NCBI GenBank assembly: GCA_005239595.1
Contig: SBBT01000125.1
Span: 1-21,027 of the forward strand
DNA from: Candidatus Troglogloeales bacterium
GTDB taxonomy: Bacteria > Nitrospirota > Nitrospiria > SBBL01 > SBBT01
DNA: 21,027 bases
Direction: 5' to 3'
In this document: positions 1-8,037 of the stretch, piece by piece
How the letters are laid out: every line of letters starts with the position of its first letter
Numbering within the stretch: position 1 is the first letter of the stretch
Position numbers and translations under genes: made by a program
Notes under the pieces: model-generated
Databases searched by the model: none
What the model saw: the letters and a program-made list of their open reading frames with translations, nothing else
Told to the model about the DNA's origin: nothing

Positions 1-120
1 GAAGTGAGGACGCATAGTGGGAAGTATTGCTATGGGAAGACCCCGATGCAAACCTTCCTGGACTCACGAACGATAGCAGAAGAAAAAAGGATCGGTTATA
101 ACTTACAGTCAGCAGCATAG
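1..120 (+). CDS. IS481-type transposase, C-terminal end (partial, cut by window edge)
   Basis: Frame 1 is open from the first base to a TAG at 118-120 and encodes 39 residues. The segment RTHSGKYCYGKTPMQTFLDS, followed by a charged helix, is the typical C-terminal tail of IS481-family DDE transposases (rve integrase core), which move by cut or copy and paste of the insertion sequence. Only the tail is visible, so it cannot be said whether the element is complete to the left or already a fragment. No other gene is fused to it. The assignment rests on recognition of the family tail, not on a catalytic residue; the DDE residues would lie off the window. Confidence 0.75.
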   Translation, partial: EVRTHSGKYCYGKTPMQTFLDSRTIAEEKRIGYNLQSAA

Positions 121-142
121 AAAAAAGGGGGAATTGTCAGAT

Positions 143-164
143 TAAGCCATAATAAGCCATAATA
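143..164. repeat. 10-bp tandem duplication (TAAGCCATAA x2)
   Basis: TAAGCCATAA occurs twice back to back at 143-152 and 153-162, and the repeat continues for two further bases. It lies in the presumed terminal region of the IS481-like element, where a single copy would be expected in an inverted-repeat end. It is probably a replication-slippage duplication. Confidence 0.7.
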
Positions 165-170
165 CTTCAC

Positions 171-200
171 TTGACCCTTTACCTTTAATTTCTGTACTAT
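171..200 (+). promoter_or_regulatory. Putative sigma70 promoter for the pdxJ-mutS operon
   Basis: TTGACC at 171-176 matches five of six -35 consensus bases. TACTAT at 195-200, after an 18-bp spacer, matches four of six -10 bases and is preceded directly by TG. Transcription would start near 207, giving a short leader to the GTG start of pdxJ at 236. The -35 box sits only a few bases from the probable end of the IS481-like element. Confidence 0.5.
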
Positions 201-235
201 GGCTTGCGATTCTATCCTAAGCTTGGAGTATTTTC

Positions 236-958
236 GTGGCACGACTGGGCGTCAACGTCGATCATGTGGCAACTCTCCGTGAGGCCAGAAGGGCAAAAGA
301 GCCGAGTCCGGTTATTGCGGCGGTGTTGGCGGAGTTTGCCGGAGCAGACAGCATCGTCGTCCATTTGCGCGAAGACAGGCGGCATATCCAGGAACGGGAT
401 GTCCGGCTTTTAAGAGAGCTCCTCCGAACCCGGCTGGACCTGGAGATGGCGGCCACGGATGAAATGATTAAAATCGCCCTCGATATCAAACCGGACCTGG
501 TGACGCTGGTCCCTGAAAGAAGGCAAGAACTGACCACCGAGGGGGGGCTAAACCTGGTCCTCCACCAGGATGAGTTGAAAAAAGCGATCGAGCTTCTCCA
601 CGAGGGGGAGATCCCGGTCTCCATTTTTATTGATCCCGATCCAATTCAGATTAAGGGGGCTCAGAAGGCACAGGCTGATATCGTGGAAATCCACACCGGC
701 CGCTACGTCAACAGCAGCGGGCAGAATCGGGAGACGGAGCTCCATCAAGTCTCGGAGGCGGCGAAGCTTGCTTCCAAGCTTGGCATGAGGGTAAACGCGG
801 GACACGGGCTTGACTACAGCAACGTGACCGCCGTTTCCGAACTGCCTGAAATCGAAGAACTCAACATCGGCCACAGCATCATCGCCCGTGCCGCTTTTGT
901 TGGAATAGATCAGGCCGTCCGCGAGATGAAGTCGCTGATCCAACCCAAAACGCATTGA
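236..958 (+). CDS. pdxJ: Pyridoxine 5'-phosphate synthase PdxJ
   Basis: PdxJ condenses 1-deoxyxylulose 5-phosphate with 3-amino-2-oxopropyl phosphate to make pyridoxine 5'-phosphate, the ring-closing step of the DXP-dependent vitamin B6 pathway in the cytoplasm. The 240-residue TIM-barrel protein has the usual length. It carries the N-terminal GVNVDH segment (residues 5-10), HLREDRRH (43-50) with the active-site histidines, Glu70 in [14 protein letters not shown] with His190, and the phosphate-binding ELNIGHSI near the end. The GTG start is supported by GGAG at 225-228, seven bases upstream, and by the start of homology at [10 protein letters not shown]. It is the first gene of a long operon, with acpS 24 bases downstream. 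Confidence 0.97.
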   Translation: MARLGVNVDHVATLREARRAKEPSPVIAAVLAEFAGADSIVVHLREDRRHIQERDVRLLRELLRTRLDLEMAATDEMIKIALDIKPDLVTLVPERRQELTTEGGLNLVLHQDELKKAIELLHEGEIPVSIFIDPDPIQIKGAQKAQADIVEIHTGRYVNSSGQNRETELHQVSEAAKLASKLGMRVNAGHGLDYSNVTAVSELPEIEELNIGHSIIARAAFVGIDQAVREMKSLIQPKTH

Positions 959-982
959 TGAAATAATGACCCAAATAGACTC

Positions 983-1360
983 ATGATCGCCGGTATTGGG
1001 GTTGACCTTGTCAAGATTTCACGCATTCAGGCGGTGGCAGAACGATGGGGAGATGCTTTTTTAAATCGGATATTTACTCCCACCGAACAGAAGTATTCCT
1101 TGCGACATCGTTTTCCCCATCGGCATCTGGCGGCGCGATTCGCCGTAAAAGAGGCGGTTCTAAAAGCACTCGGGATCGGCGTCCGGTTTGGCGTTAAATG
1201 GAATGAAATTGAGACCGTCAATCATCCAAATGGCGGCCCACAGGTCGTCATGCATGGCAAAGTCCGAAAACTTGCGGATGAGAAGGGCGTTTTAGATGTC
1301 TATGCCACCATCACGCACGATGACGATTACGCAATCGCCCAGGTTGTTTTACAACGATAG
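983..1360 (+). CDS. acpS: Holo-[acyl-carrier-protein] synthase AcpS
   Basis: AcpS transfers 4'-phosphopantetheine from CoA to the conserved serine of acyl carrier protein, activating it for fatty acid synthesis. The 125-residue length is standard. The Mg-binding residues Asp8 (GIGVDLV) and Glu57 (FAVKEAVLKAL) are present, equivalent to Asp9 and Glu58 of the E. coli enzyme, and the C-terminal region has the usual beta strands. The ATG at 983 starts exactly at the family motif MIAGIGVDL. Its ribosome binding site is weak, so translation may be coupled to pdxJ. The stop lies 10 bases before the nnr start. The pdxJ-acpS-nnr order is common in bacteria. Confidence 0.97.
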   Translation: MIAGIGVDLVKISRIQAVAERWGDAFLNRIFTPTEQKYSLRHRFPHRHLAARFAVKEAVLKALGIGVRFGVKWNEIETVNHPNGGPQVVMHGKVRKLADEKGVLDVYATITHDDDYAIAQVVLQR

Positions 1361-1370
1361 AAAGCAGACG

Positions 1371-2897
1371 ATGAAGGTTGTCACCGCCCATGAAATGAAA
1401 TTGCTCGATCAACGCGCATCCGCTGACTACGCCATTCCCTCTCTCTTGCTGATGGAGAACGCGGCGCGGGGGCTTGTGGATCAAATCGAGAGAAAATTCG
1501 GAATCCTCCATCAAAAACGGGTGGTTATCCTGGCAGGGTGCGGGAATAACGGCGGGGACGGCCTGGCAGCGGCCCGGCATCTTCGCATGCGGGGGGCCAG
1601 GGTCGTCGTCTATCTCTTATCCCCGATCGAAAAGGTGGAAGGCGATGCCAAAACGTCTCTCTGCATCTGGATGCAGTCCGGCGGGATATTACACGATGCC
1701 ACGCATCTTACATGGAAAAAGTTGGCGGAAGATTTAAAACATAGCGATCTGATCGTCGATGCCCTTTTGGGCACCGGCACAAGCCGTCCCGTCGAGGGAA
1801 ATTATTCCAGGGCAATTTCACTCATCAATCAGTCAGGAACGCCGACGGTGGCCGTTGATATTCCATCCGGCATCTCGGCCGACACGGGTGAGATTTTAGG
1901 CGTTGCGGTCAAGGCCGATTACACCTTCACCATGGGCCTTCCTAAAAGGGGACTTTTCATGCAGGCCGGACTGGAGCATCGGGGCATCTGGGACGTCATT
2001 GACATCGGGCTTCCTGCGGCCCTCATTGAGCAATCAGACCCTCCCTGCCAGATGATCTGTCCCTCGGATCTCATCCACCTGATTCCCCCCAGGTCCTTGG
2101 GTGCCCATAAGGGCGACTTTGGCCACCTCTTGGTGATTGCGGGCTCCCTCGGCAAACAGGGCGCCGCGATGATGAGCAGCCTCGCGGCTCTTCGCTGTGG
2201 CACAGGGCTGGTCACATGCGCCCATCCGATGTCGCTTCATGTCGGCGCCCATCCGATGGAGGTGATGACCTATCCCCTTCCGGAATCACAAGAAGGGACC
2301 CTGTCGCTTTCAGCGCTGCCCCTCCTCCTTAAAGCGATGGAGGGGAAAGGTGCGGTCGCCATCGGGCCAGGTCTCTCACGGAACAAAGAAACGGCAAAAC
2401 TGATACAACATCTCATCATGGAGACGCCGCATCCGATGGTGGTGGATGCCGACGGCATCAATGCCCTCGCCTTGGATCTTTCCATCCTAAAGAGAAAAAG
2501 GGGCGAATTGATTTTAACCCCCCATCCTGGGGAAATGGGACGTTTAATCGGAAAGGGATCGGAGGCCGTCCAAAAAGACCGTTTTAAAATCGCAACGGAC
2601 TTTGCGCAGAAGTGGGGGGTCACCCTCATCTTAAAAGGGGCGCATACCCTCATCGCCACACCGGATGGCCAAATCCGGATCAACAACACCGGAAACCCGT
2701 GGATGGCGACTGCCGGCACGGGAGACGTCTTAACCGGTATGATTGCCGGATGGATTGCCCAGGGAATTTCTCCGGTTGACGCGGCGGGACTAGGGGTCTA
2801 TCTTCATGGATTGGCGGGAGACCTGGCCAAACAGCCAGGGTTGATCGCTTCAGATCTGATTAAAAAAATACCGGAGGCAATGAAGCGTTTAAAATGA
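1371..2897 (+). CDS. nnr: Bifunctional NAD(P)H-hydrate epimerase / ADP-dependent dehydratase Nnr
   Basis: Nnr repairs hydrated NADH and NADPH. The N-terminal YjeF_N domain epimerises R-NAD(P)HX to S, and the C-terminal ribokinase-like domain dehydrates S-NAD(P)HX using ADP. The 508-residue protein has both domains. In the N-terminal half are NNGGDG at residues 59-64, DALLGTG, and AVDIPSGI. In the C-terminal half are HKGDFG, LTPHPGEMGRL, LKGAHT and GTGD at 449-452, which holds the catalytic Asp. An in-frame start at 1296 would lie inside acpS. I chose ATG 1371 because homology begins at MKVVTAHEM and this fits operon spacing. The TGA stop overlaps the next ATG. Confidence 0.96.
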   Translation: MKVVTAHEMKLLDQRASADYAIPSLLLMENAARGLVDQIERKFGILHQKRVVILAGCGNNGGDGLAAARHLRMRGARVVVYLLSPIEKVEGDAKTSLCIWMQSGGILHDATHLTWKKLAEDLKHSDLIVDALLGTGTSRPVEGNYSRAISLINQSGTPTVAVDIPSGISADTGEILGVAVKADYTFTMGLPKRGLFMQAGLEHRGIWDVIDIGLPAALIEQSDPPCQMICPSDLIHLIPPRSLGAHKGDFGHLLVIAGSLGKQGAAMMSSLAALRCGTGLVTCAHPMSLHVGAHPMEVMTYPLPESQEGTLSLSALPLLLKAMEGKGAVAIGPGLSRNKETAKLIQHLIMETPHPMVVDADGINALALDLSILKRKRGELILTPHPGEMGRLIGKGSEAVQKDRFKIATDFAQKWGVTLILKGAHTLIATPDGQIRINNTGNPWMATAGTGDVLTGMIAGWIAQGISPVDAAGLGVYLHGLAGDLAKQPGLIASDLIKKIPEAMKRLK

Positions 2898-3502
2898 CAC
2901 AAACCCAAATCACCTTGTTCTTCCTCGCTATTATCGTGGTCATCGCAACCGCCATGCTGGTGCATTCCTTTTTGGATAAAAGGCGGATGGCAGGAAATTT
3001 TCGCCGTTTTTTATCAAGGCTTCCACGCGGCATCACACAAGGATCCATAACCCAGGAAAACCCGCTGGCCTATCCCCAACTGTCTGTCAACGTAAACGGA
3101 CGAACGCTCTATTTCTTCTTCACCGTCGTGAAGGTTGGAAAGCAGCAGATCTTATATTGCATCTATAGCCTCGCTGCTGCGATTAAGGCCGATCTTCTCC
3201 TGCTAAAATCCGATCGGTATAAACCTGCCGACCTCTCCGAGACAGTCCTTTTGCCGGAGATTAATCCACAATATCAGGCGCGCTCTCACCATCCTGAAGC
3301 GGCCACGACATTATTAACCCAGGTCCACATAAACGACTACCTCAAGGAATTGGACGAATTCGCAACGCTTCAGATCGGTCCGGATGCCTTGGTGGCGGGG
3401 AAACCTTACGACGGTATTTCCGATACCGAGCCTGAAAATATACTAAGGAATATCAACGCATTGGAGGGCATGGCAAAGGGGGTAGAGCAATGTCCCGTAT
3501 AA
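2894..3502 (+). CDS. Membrane-anchored protein of unknown function (202 aa)
   Basis: I do not recognise this family. The ATG overlaps the nnr stop (ATGA), so it is translationally coupled. A hydrophobic stretch at about residues 6-24 (LFFLAIIVVIATAMLVHSF) looks like a single N-terminal membrane anchor, followed by a basic patch (DKRRMAGNFRRFLSRLPRG) consistent with a cytoplasmic side. The rest, about 150 residues, is soluble and mixed alpha/beta, with strands such as LSVNVNGRTLYFFFTVVKV and later an acidic C-terminus. No catalytic or metal motif is obvious. The stop lies inside the tsaE start region with a 13-base overlap. Its position between nnr and tsaE suggests a native operon member rather than an insertion. 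Confidence 0.85.
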   Translation: MTQTQITLFFLAIIVVIATAMLVHSFLDKRRMAGNFRRFLSRLPRGITQGSITQENPLAYPQLSVNVNGRTLYFFFTVVKVGKQQILYCIYSLAAAIKADLLLLKSDRYKPADLSETVLLPEINPQYQARSHHPEAATTLLTQVHINDYLKELDEFATLQIGPDALVAGKPYDGISDTEPENILRNINALEGMAKGVEQCPV

Positions 3503-3999
3503 CGGCCTCCCAAAAAAAAGAAGCGCGATTGACCATCGCGAGTTCCGCGCCGGATGAAACATTCGAGCTTGGGAGAGAAATCGGGGCACGCGCAACAGGG
3601 GGCGATGTAATCGGGCTGATCGGACCGCTTGGCGCGGGGAAGACCCAGTTGGTCAAAGGCCTCGCCAGAGGCTTGGGGGTGTTGGATCCCTATATCAACA
3701 GCCCCACTTTTGTTCTTGTGCATCCTTATCAGGGGCGCCTCCCCTTCTATCATCTCGATCTCTTCCGCATCGAGAAAGAGACCGCATGGCTTTCAGAGTA
3801 TATCGAGATGGAAGGGGTTTGCGCGGTGGAGTGGGCAGACAGAGGCCTCCTTTATCTCCCGGAAGATCGTCTGACGGTTAAAATGCGTTATGCCGGAGGA
3901 GATCGGCGAGAAATTACGCTCACCACCTCCGCCCCCCATTTTACAGAGTGGATCGAGGAGCTGAAAGGGTCGTATCGATGGAAAATCGTCGCACATTAG
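3490..3999 (+). CDS. tsaE: tRNA t6A37 threonylcarbamoyltransferase complex ATPase TsaE
   Basis: TsaE is the ATPase that works with TsaB and TsaD to regenerate the complex making N6-threonylcarbamoyladenosine at position 37 of ANN-decoding tRNAs. The 169-residue protein has the P-loop GPLGAGKT at residues 45-52, the SPTF segment at 71-74, the YHLDLFR strand with Asp90, and VEWADR around residues 113-118, all typical of the family. The extra residues at the N-terminus before the core are slightly longer than usual. The gene overlaps the upstream unknown gene by 13 bases and the downstream glycosylase gene by 22 bases. Confidence 0.93.
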   Translation: MSRITASQKKEARLTIASSAPDETFELGREIGARATGGDVIGLIGPLGAGKTQLVKGLARGLGVLDPYINSPTFVLVHPYQGRLPFYHLDLFRIEKETAWLSEYIEMEGVCAVEWADRGLLYLPEDRLTVKMRYAGGDRREITLTTSAPHFTEWIEELKGSYRWKIVAH

Positions 4000-4661
4000 C
4001 GTCGCTCGCCAGGGGACTGCTGGCAAAAGTCTCCTGGTATCAGGAGATGGGGATTGAAGAAATGAAAGTTCCACCTCACACACCGCTGACACTCGAAGAA
4101 ATCCGGACACAATTAGGAGACTGTCAGCGCTGTAAACTCTGTGCGACGAGAAAAAACATCGTCTATGGATCGGGCGATCCCCATGCCGCGCTGATGTTTG
4201 TGGGGGAAGGCCCCGGTGAAGAGGAAGATCTGCAAGGATTGCCGTTCGTCGGACGGGCGGGACAGCTCCTCACGGATATGATTAAGGCGATGGGTCTTAC
4301 CCGAGAAGAGGTTTATATTGCTAATATTATTAAATGCCGGCCGCCTAAAAACCGGAATCCTCAACCCGATGAAATACTCTCCTGTGAGCCGTTCCTCATG
4401 AAGCAGATTCAGGCGATCCGCCCAAAAGTTATCTGCGCCCTGGGAACCTTCTCCGCACAGACACTGCTTCAAACCAAACTGCCGATCTCCGCCCTCCGAG
4501 GAAAATTTCATGATCTTGGCGGGATAAAAGTCCTTCCAACTTTTCATCCCGCCTATCTCCTTCGCAGCCCAGGGGAGAAACCAAAGGTCTGGGAGGATTT
4601 GCAAAAAATCATGGCGGAATTAAACCTTAAAAAACCAGAAAAGAAGAACTCCCCGTCATGA
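3978..4661 (+). CDS. Type-4 (UDGa) iron-sulfur uracil-DNA glycosylase
   Basis: This enzyme removes uracil from DNA to start base excision repair. Family-4 features are clear. Four cysteines fit the [4Fe-4S] cluster: Cys49 and Cys52 in CQRCKLC (with an extra Cys55), Cys120 in IIKCRPP, and Cys136. The active-site loop GEGPGEEED lies at residues 76-84, followed by [11 protein letters not shown], and the HPAYLLR motif has His190. I prefer ATG 3978 (227 aa) over the in-frame ATG 3948 because AAAGGG lies eight bases upstream and the overlap with tsaE is shorter. About 35 N-terminal residues precede the core, as in many bacterial members. The stop overlaps the HIT gene start (ATGA). Confidence 0.92.
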   Translation: MENRRTLASLARGLLAKVSWYQEMGIEEMKVPPHTPLTLEEIRTQLGDCQRCKLCATRKNIVYGSGDPHAALMFVGEGPGEEEDLQGLPFVGRAGQLLTDMIKAMGLTREEVYIANIIKCRPPKNRNPQPDEILSCEPFLMKQIQAIRPKVICALGTFSAQTLLQTKLPISALRGKFHDLGGIKVLPTFHPAYLLRSPGEKPKVWEDLQKIMAELNLKKPEKKNSPS

Positions 4662-5143
4662 AACAGCTTTGGGCCCCCTGGCGAATCGATTACATCAAAA
4701 GTGAAAAACCGCCGGGCTGCATCCTTTGCGCGAAGCTAAAAGAGAAGAAAGATCGGGCCAACCTGGTTCTGATGAGGGGGAAACACGGCTTTGTATTAAT
4801 GAACCTCTACCCGTACAGCAACGGCCACCTGATGGTCTCTCCCTACCAACACACCTGCACAATCGAAGAACTTTCCGACGAGGTCATCACCAATTTAATG
4901 CAGATGGTCAGACGGTCTATTCTGGCGCTGAAAGAATCGTTTAAACCGGAAGGGATTAATATCGGATTAAACATCGGGAAGGCCGCCGGCGCCGGCATTG
5001 ATGACCATCTTCATTTTCACATCGTTCCCCGTTGGGGAGGAGACACCAATTTCATGACGGTAACGGCCGAAATACGGGTTATTCCAGAGGATATTCTTAA
5101 AACCTACCAACAACTTAAACCGTACTTTAAGAGTCCTTTGTGA
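4658..5143 (+). CDS. HIT-family protein, Ap4A phosphorylase/hydrolase-like
   Basis: The 161-residue protein belongs to the histidine triad superfamily, which acts on dinucleoside polyphosphates or nucleotidyl amides. The triad [10 protein letters not shown] occupies residues 117-126, with the nucleophile expected at His119. The N-terminal WAPWRIDYI and the Cys21-x2-Cys24 pair, which probably binds zinc, place it in the branch often annotated as AP4A phosphorylase or FHIT-like. The segment before the triad reads AGIDD, where GIPGH is more usual. The downstream GGDTNFM is typical. The precise substrate cannot be told from sequence. The gene is coupled to both neighbours by 4-base overlaps. Confidence 0.92.
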   Translation: MKQLWAPWRIDYIKSEKPPGCILCAKLKEKKDRANLVLMRGKHGFVLMNLYPYSNGHLMVSPYQHTCTIEELSDEVITNLMQMVRRSILALKESFKPEGINIGLNIGKAAGAGIDDHLHFHIVPRWGGDTNFMTVTAEIRVIPEDILKTYQQLKPYFKSPL

Positions 5144-5481
5144 TTCGCCTCATTTTCCTCGCGGCAATTCTCTCCCTGCTCGCAGCTTTTTCCTTCTTCA
5201 ATCATGAAGAAAAGATATCGATTGTCCTCTTTTTTGGGAATGTCTCCAAAAAAATCTCGCCGGCCACGCTGGCCGTCTCAGCCTTTGTGGCAGGGATGCT
5301 TCTGTCGGCATGCATCACCGCGCCGAGTTGGATTAAGGTGCTGTTAAAACAACGGCGGCAAATGAAACGGATCGAACAACTGGAAGAAGAACTCGATAAA
5401 ACCCGCGCCGCGGCACGCGATAACGTGCGTTCCCCTTCCCCATTCAGGAAACCGTCAGACGACCTCTCAAACGACGTATAA
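5140..5481 (+). CDS. LapA-domain (DUF1049-like) inner-membrane protein
   Basis: This is a 113-residue protein with two hydrophobic segments, at about residues 2-20 and 42-60, and a short loop carrying ISIVLFFGN. It ends in a basic coiled-coil tail (KQRRQMKRIEQLEEELDK, residues 70-87). This architecture matches the LapA/DUF1049 family. In E. coli, LapA works with LapB in controlling LPS synthesis; in other lineages the role is not established. The GTG start overlaps the HIT gene TGA stop (GTGA), so it is translationally coupled. The assignment rests on topology and segment similarity, so the family is likely but the function is open. Confidence 0.75.
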   Translation: MIRLIFLAAILSLLAAFSFFNHEEKISIVLFFGNVSKKISPATLAVSAFVAGMLLSACITAPSWIKVLLKQRRQMKRIEQLEEELDKTRAAARDNVRSPSPFRKPSDDLSNDV

Positions 5482-5496
5482 ATTGGGATATGGGCA

Positions 5497-8037
5497 ATGA
5501 ACGATAAGACCCCCCTCATGAAGCAGTATCTCGCGGTAAAGGGCCAAAACCCGGACGCCATCCTCTTCTTCCGCGTCGGAGATTTCTATGAAATGTTTTT
5601 TGAGGATGCCGTTACCGCATCAAAGATCTTGCAGATCACCCTGACGTCTCGCGATAAAAACAAGGAAAACGCAGTGCCCCTCTGCGGCGTCCCCGCGCAC
5701 GCCGCCTCCGGTTATATCGCAAAGCTTCTCAAATCCGGACACGCGGTCGCCATATGCGAACAAGTGGAAGAGAGCCGGGGTAAAGGGATGATGCAACGCG
5801 AGGTGGCGCGCGTGATCACCCCCGGGACGGTCATTGAACCGGCCCTTTTATCCCCCAAAGAGAACCACTATGTCGCCGCGCTAAAATGGGGGAGCTCCTT
5901 GCGCGAGATCGGGCTTGCCTATCTGGACCTCTCTACCGGCGACTTTTGTATGGATGCTGAAACCTCATGGGATCAGACACACGACGCCCTGTCTAAAATC
6001 TCGCCCAAGGAGGTCATCCTCGCATCCAATCTCGCAGACTCCAGAGAAGCACACACCCTAAAGGCGCGCTGGCCGATCCGCCTGGCCGATCCCGCTTTCT
6101 TTACGAGGGAGCGGGCCGAAGCGGCGTTGACCTCCCATTTTAAAGTCCACGCCCCGTCCGTCCTGGGAGAAGGAATCGGGCTGACCGCGGCGGGTGCGCT
6201 TCTATGCCATGTCCAGGCGACCCAAAAGGGGGCGGTCAGCAACATCACATCGCTCCACTTTAATCCCTCAAAGGAATATATGCGTCTCCCGGCCCTCACG
6301 CAATGCCATCTGGAGCTTACGCCCACATCGGGCGAGCGGCGGACGACCCTCTTGGACGTCCTCGATAAAACGGTCACGGCGATGGGAGGGCGCCTTTTAA
6401 GGACATGGCTGCTTCACCCTTTGATCTCGCCGGAGAAAATAAAGCAGCGCCAGGATGCGGTCGCTTCCCTTTACGAGGACCTCTCCCTTCGGATGCGCCT
6501 TCGGAATCTTCTCAAAGAGGTCTCTGATCTGGAGCGTCTCATCGGACGGATCAGCCTGAACGCCGCGCAACCGCGCGACCTGATCTCGCTGAAAGAATCG
6601 GTCGCCCTCCTTCCGGAGATTCAAAAAGAGGCCGCGCCTCTTCTGGCCCTCTTTCCGGACCCGCCGTGGGATAATTTGGAGGAGGTCTTCCATCTGATTG
6701 ACGATACCCTTGTCCCCCATCCTCCCCTCTCGTTTAAAGAGGGCGGCCTCATTAAAGAAGGATACGCGCCAGAGATTGACGATCTGCGTCGCTTTCAAAA
6801 AGAGGGAAAATCGCTCCTGACACAAATGGAGCAGGCAGAGCAGCAACGGACGGGAATTGATTCTCTGAAAATCCGCTACAATCAGGTCTCCGGGTACTAC
6901 ATCGAGGTTTCGGAGGCCCGCCTGAAAAAAATACCTGAAAACTATATTCGGAAACAGACGTTAACACATACAGAGCGTTTTACCACATCCGAACTGATGG
7001 GACTGGAGGCAAAGCTTTTTGGGGCGGATGAAACCATCCTATCACTTGAACGGACCGCTTTTTTTTCCATCTGCCGCGCCCTTTCACAACAGGCCTCGCG
7101 AATACAGGCGATCGCAAAAGTGCTCGCGCTGCTTGATCTGCTATCCACGTTGGCGGAGGTAGCCCATTTTAATCATTACATTCGCCCGCAAATTGACGAT
7201 AGCCTTACCATCCGCATCATCGAAGGAAGACACCCGGTCCTCGAAACGCTGAATGAGACGTATGTCCCAAACGATACGACGCTGGATGCCGCTTCTCATC
7301 GATTGCTCATTTTTACAGGCCCCAACATGGCCGGAAAATCAACGCACATGCGGCAGGTCGGCTTAATCGTGCTGATGGCCCAGATGGGGAGTTTTGTCCC
7401 CGCACGCGAGGCAACCATTGGGATGGTCGATCAAATCTTTACCCGTGTCGGGGCGCAGGACAACCTCAATTTGGGGATGAGCACCTTCATGATGGAGATG
7501 ACCGAGATGGCCCATATCCTGCGCCATGCCACATCAAAAAGTCTGTTGATATTAGATGAAATCGGCAGGGGGACCAGCACCTTTGACGGCATGAGCATTG
7601 CCTGGGCCATTGCAGAATATGTGCACTCGAAACTCACGGCGCGCACCCTTTTTGCCACACATTATCATGAGCTCACCCGTCTGTCGGACACCCATGAAGG
7701 GATTCGCAACTTTCAGGTGCTGGTGCGTGAATGGAACGATGAGATTATATTTTTAAGAAAAATCGTGGAAGGAGGTGCCGACAAGAGCTACGGCATCCAG
7801 GTTGCGCGACTTGCAGGGCTTCCTCCTGAAATCATAAAACGGGCGCAAGACCGCTTAAAAGAGCTGGAAGAACAATCGTGGATCCCCCGATCCGCTCCAA
7901 AACCACCCGATCTCTTTCTCTCGATCACGCACCCCATCCTTGAGGCGCTCAAACGGACCGATCCAATGAATCTCACACCGCTTGAGGCACTTTCCATTCT
8001 CGCTGACTTGGCAAAACAGGCAAAGGGGGAAGACTAG
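5497..8037 (+). CDS. mutS: DNA mismatch repair ATPase MutS
   Basis: MutS dimers scan DNA for mismatches and recruit MutL. The 846-residue protein is full length. The mismatch-wedging FYE motif sits at residues 30-32 (GDFYEMF). The middle connector, lever and clamp domains follow. The ATPase domain has Walker A GPNMAGKST at 608-616, Walker B LLILDEIGRGTST with Asp687 and Glu688, and FATHYHEL. The C-terminal tail has the usual linker and a short helical tetramerisation-like end (DPMNLTPLEALSIL). It is the last gene of the operon, 15 bases after the LapA-like gene. No mutL is present in the window. Its TAG stop overlaps the stop of the convergent signalling operon. Confidence 0.98.
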   Translation: MNDKTPLMKQYLAVKGQNPDAILFFRVGDFYEMFFEDAVTASKILQITLTSRDKNKENAVPLCGVPAHAASGYIAKLLKSGHAVAICEQVEESRGKGMMQREVARVITPGTVIEPALLSPKENHYVAALKWGSSLREIGLAYLDLSTGDFCMDAETSWDQTHDALSKISPKEVILASNLADSREAHTLKARWPIRLADPAFFTRERAEAALTSHFKVHAPSVLGEGIGLTAAGALLCHVQATQKGAVSNITSLHFNPSKEYMRLPALTQCHLELTPTSGERRTTLLDVLDKTVTAMGGRLLRTWLLHPLISPEKIKQRQDAVASLYEDLSLRMRLRNLLKEVSDLERLIGRISLNAAQPRDLISLKESVALLPEIQKEAAPLLALFPDPPWDNLEEVFHLIDDTLVPHPPLSFKEGGLIKEGYAPEIDDLRRFQKEGKSLLTQMEQAEQQRTGIDSLKIRYNQVSGYYIEVSEARLKKIPENYIRKQTLTHTERFTTSELMGLEAKLFGADETILSLERTAFFSICRALSQQASRIQAIAKVLALLDLLSTLAEVAHFNHYIRPQIDDSLTIRIIEGRHPVLETLNETYVPNDTTLDAASHRLLIFTGPNMAGKSTHMRQVGLIVLMAQMGSFVPAREATIGMVDQIFTRVGAQDNLNLGMSTFMMEMTEMAHILRHATSKSLLILDEIGRGTSTFDGMSIAWAIAEYVHSKLTARTLFATHYHELTRLSDTHEGIRNFQVLVREWNDEIIFLRKIVEGGADKSYGIQVARLAGLPPEIIKRAQDRLKELEEQSWIPRSAPKPPDLFLSITHPILEALKRTDPMNLTPLEALSILADLAKQAKGED

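Larger units (their letters stand above)
1..168 (+). mobile_element. Right-hand end of an IS481-like insertion sequence (end approximate)
   Basis: The transposase tail ends at 120 and is followed by AT-rich non-coding DNA containing TGTCAGATTAAG at 135-146. This resembles the sub-terminal inverted repeat that I associate with IS481-type elements. The exact end of the element cannot be fixed because the left end and any target duplication lie outside the window; about 165-170 is an estimate. The pdxJ promoter begins immediately after this point. Confidence 0.5.

Noticed and set aside
1296..1370. N-terminal extension of Nnr from the ATG at 1296
   Set aside because: It would lie inside acpS in another frame and has no family similarity; homology begins at 1371.
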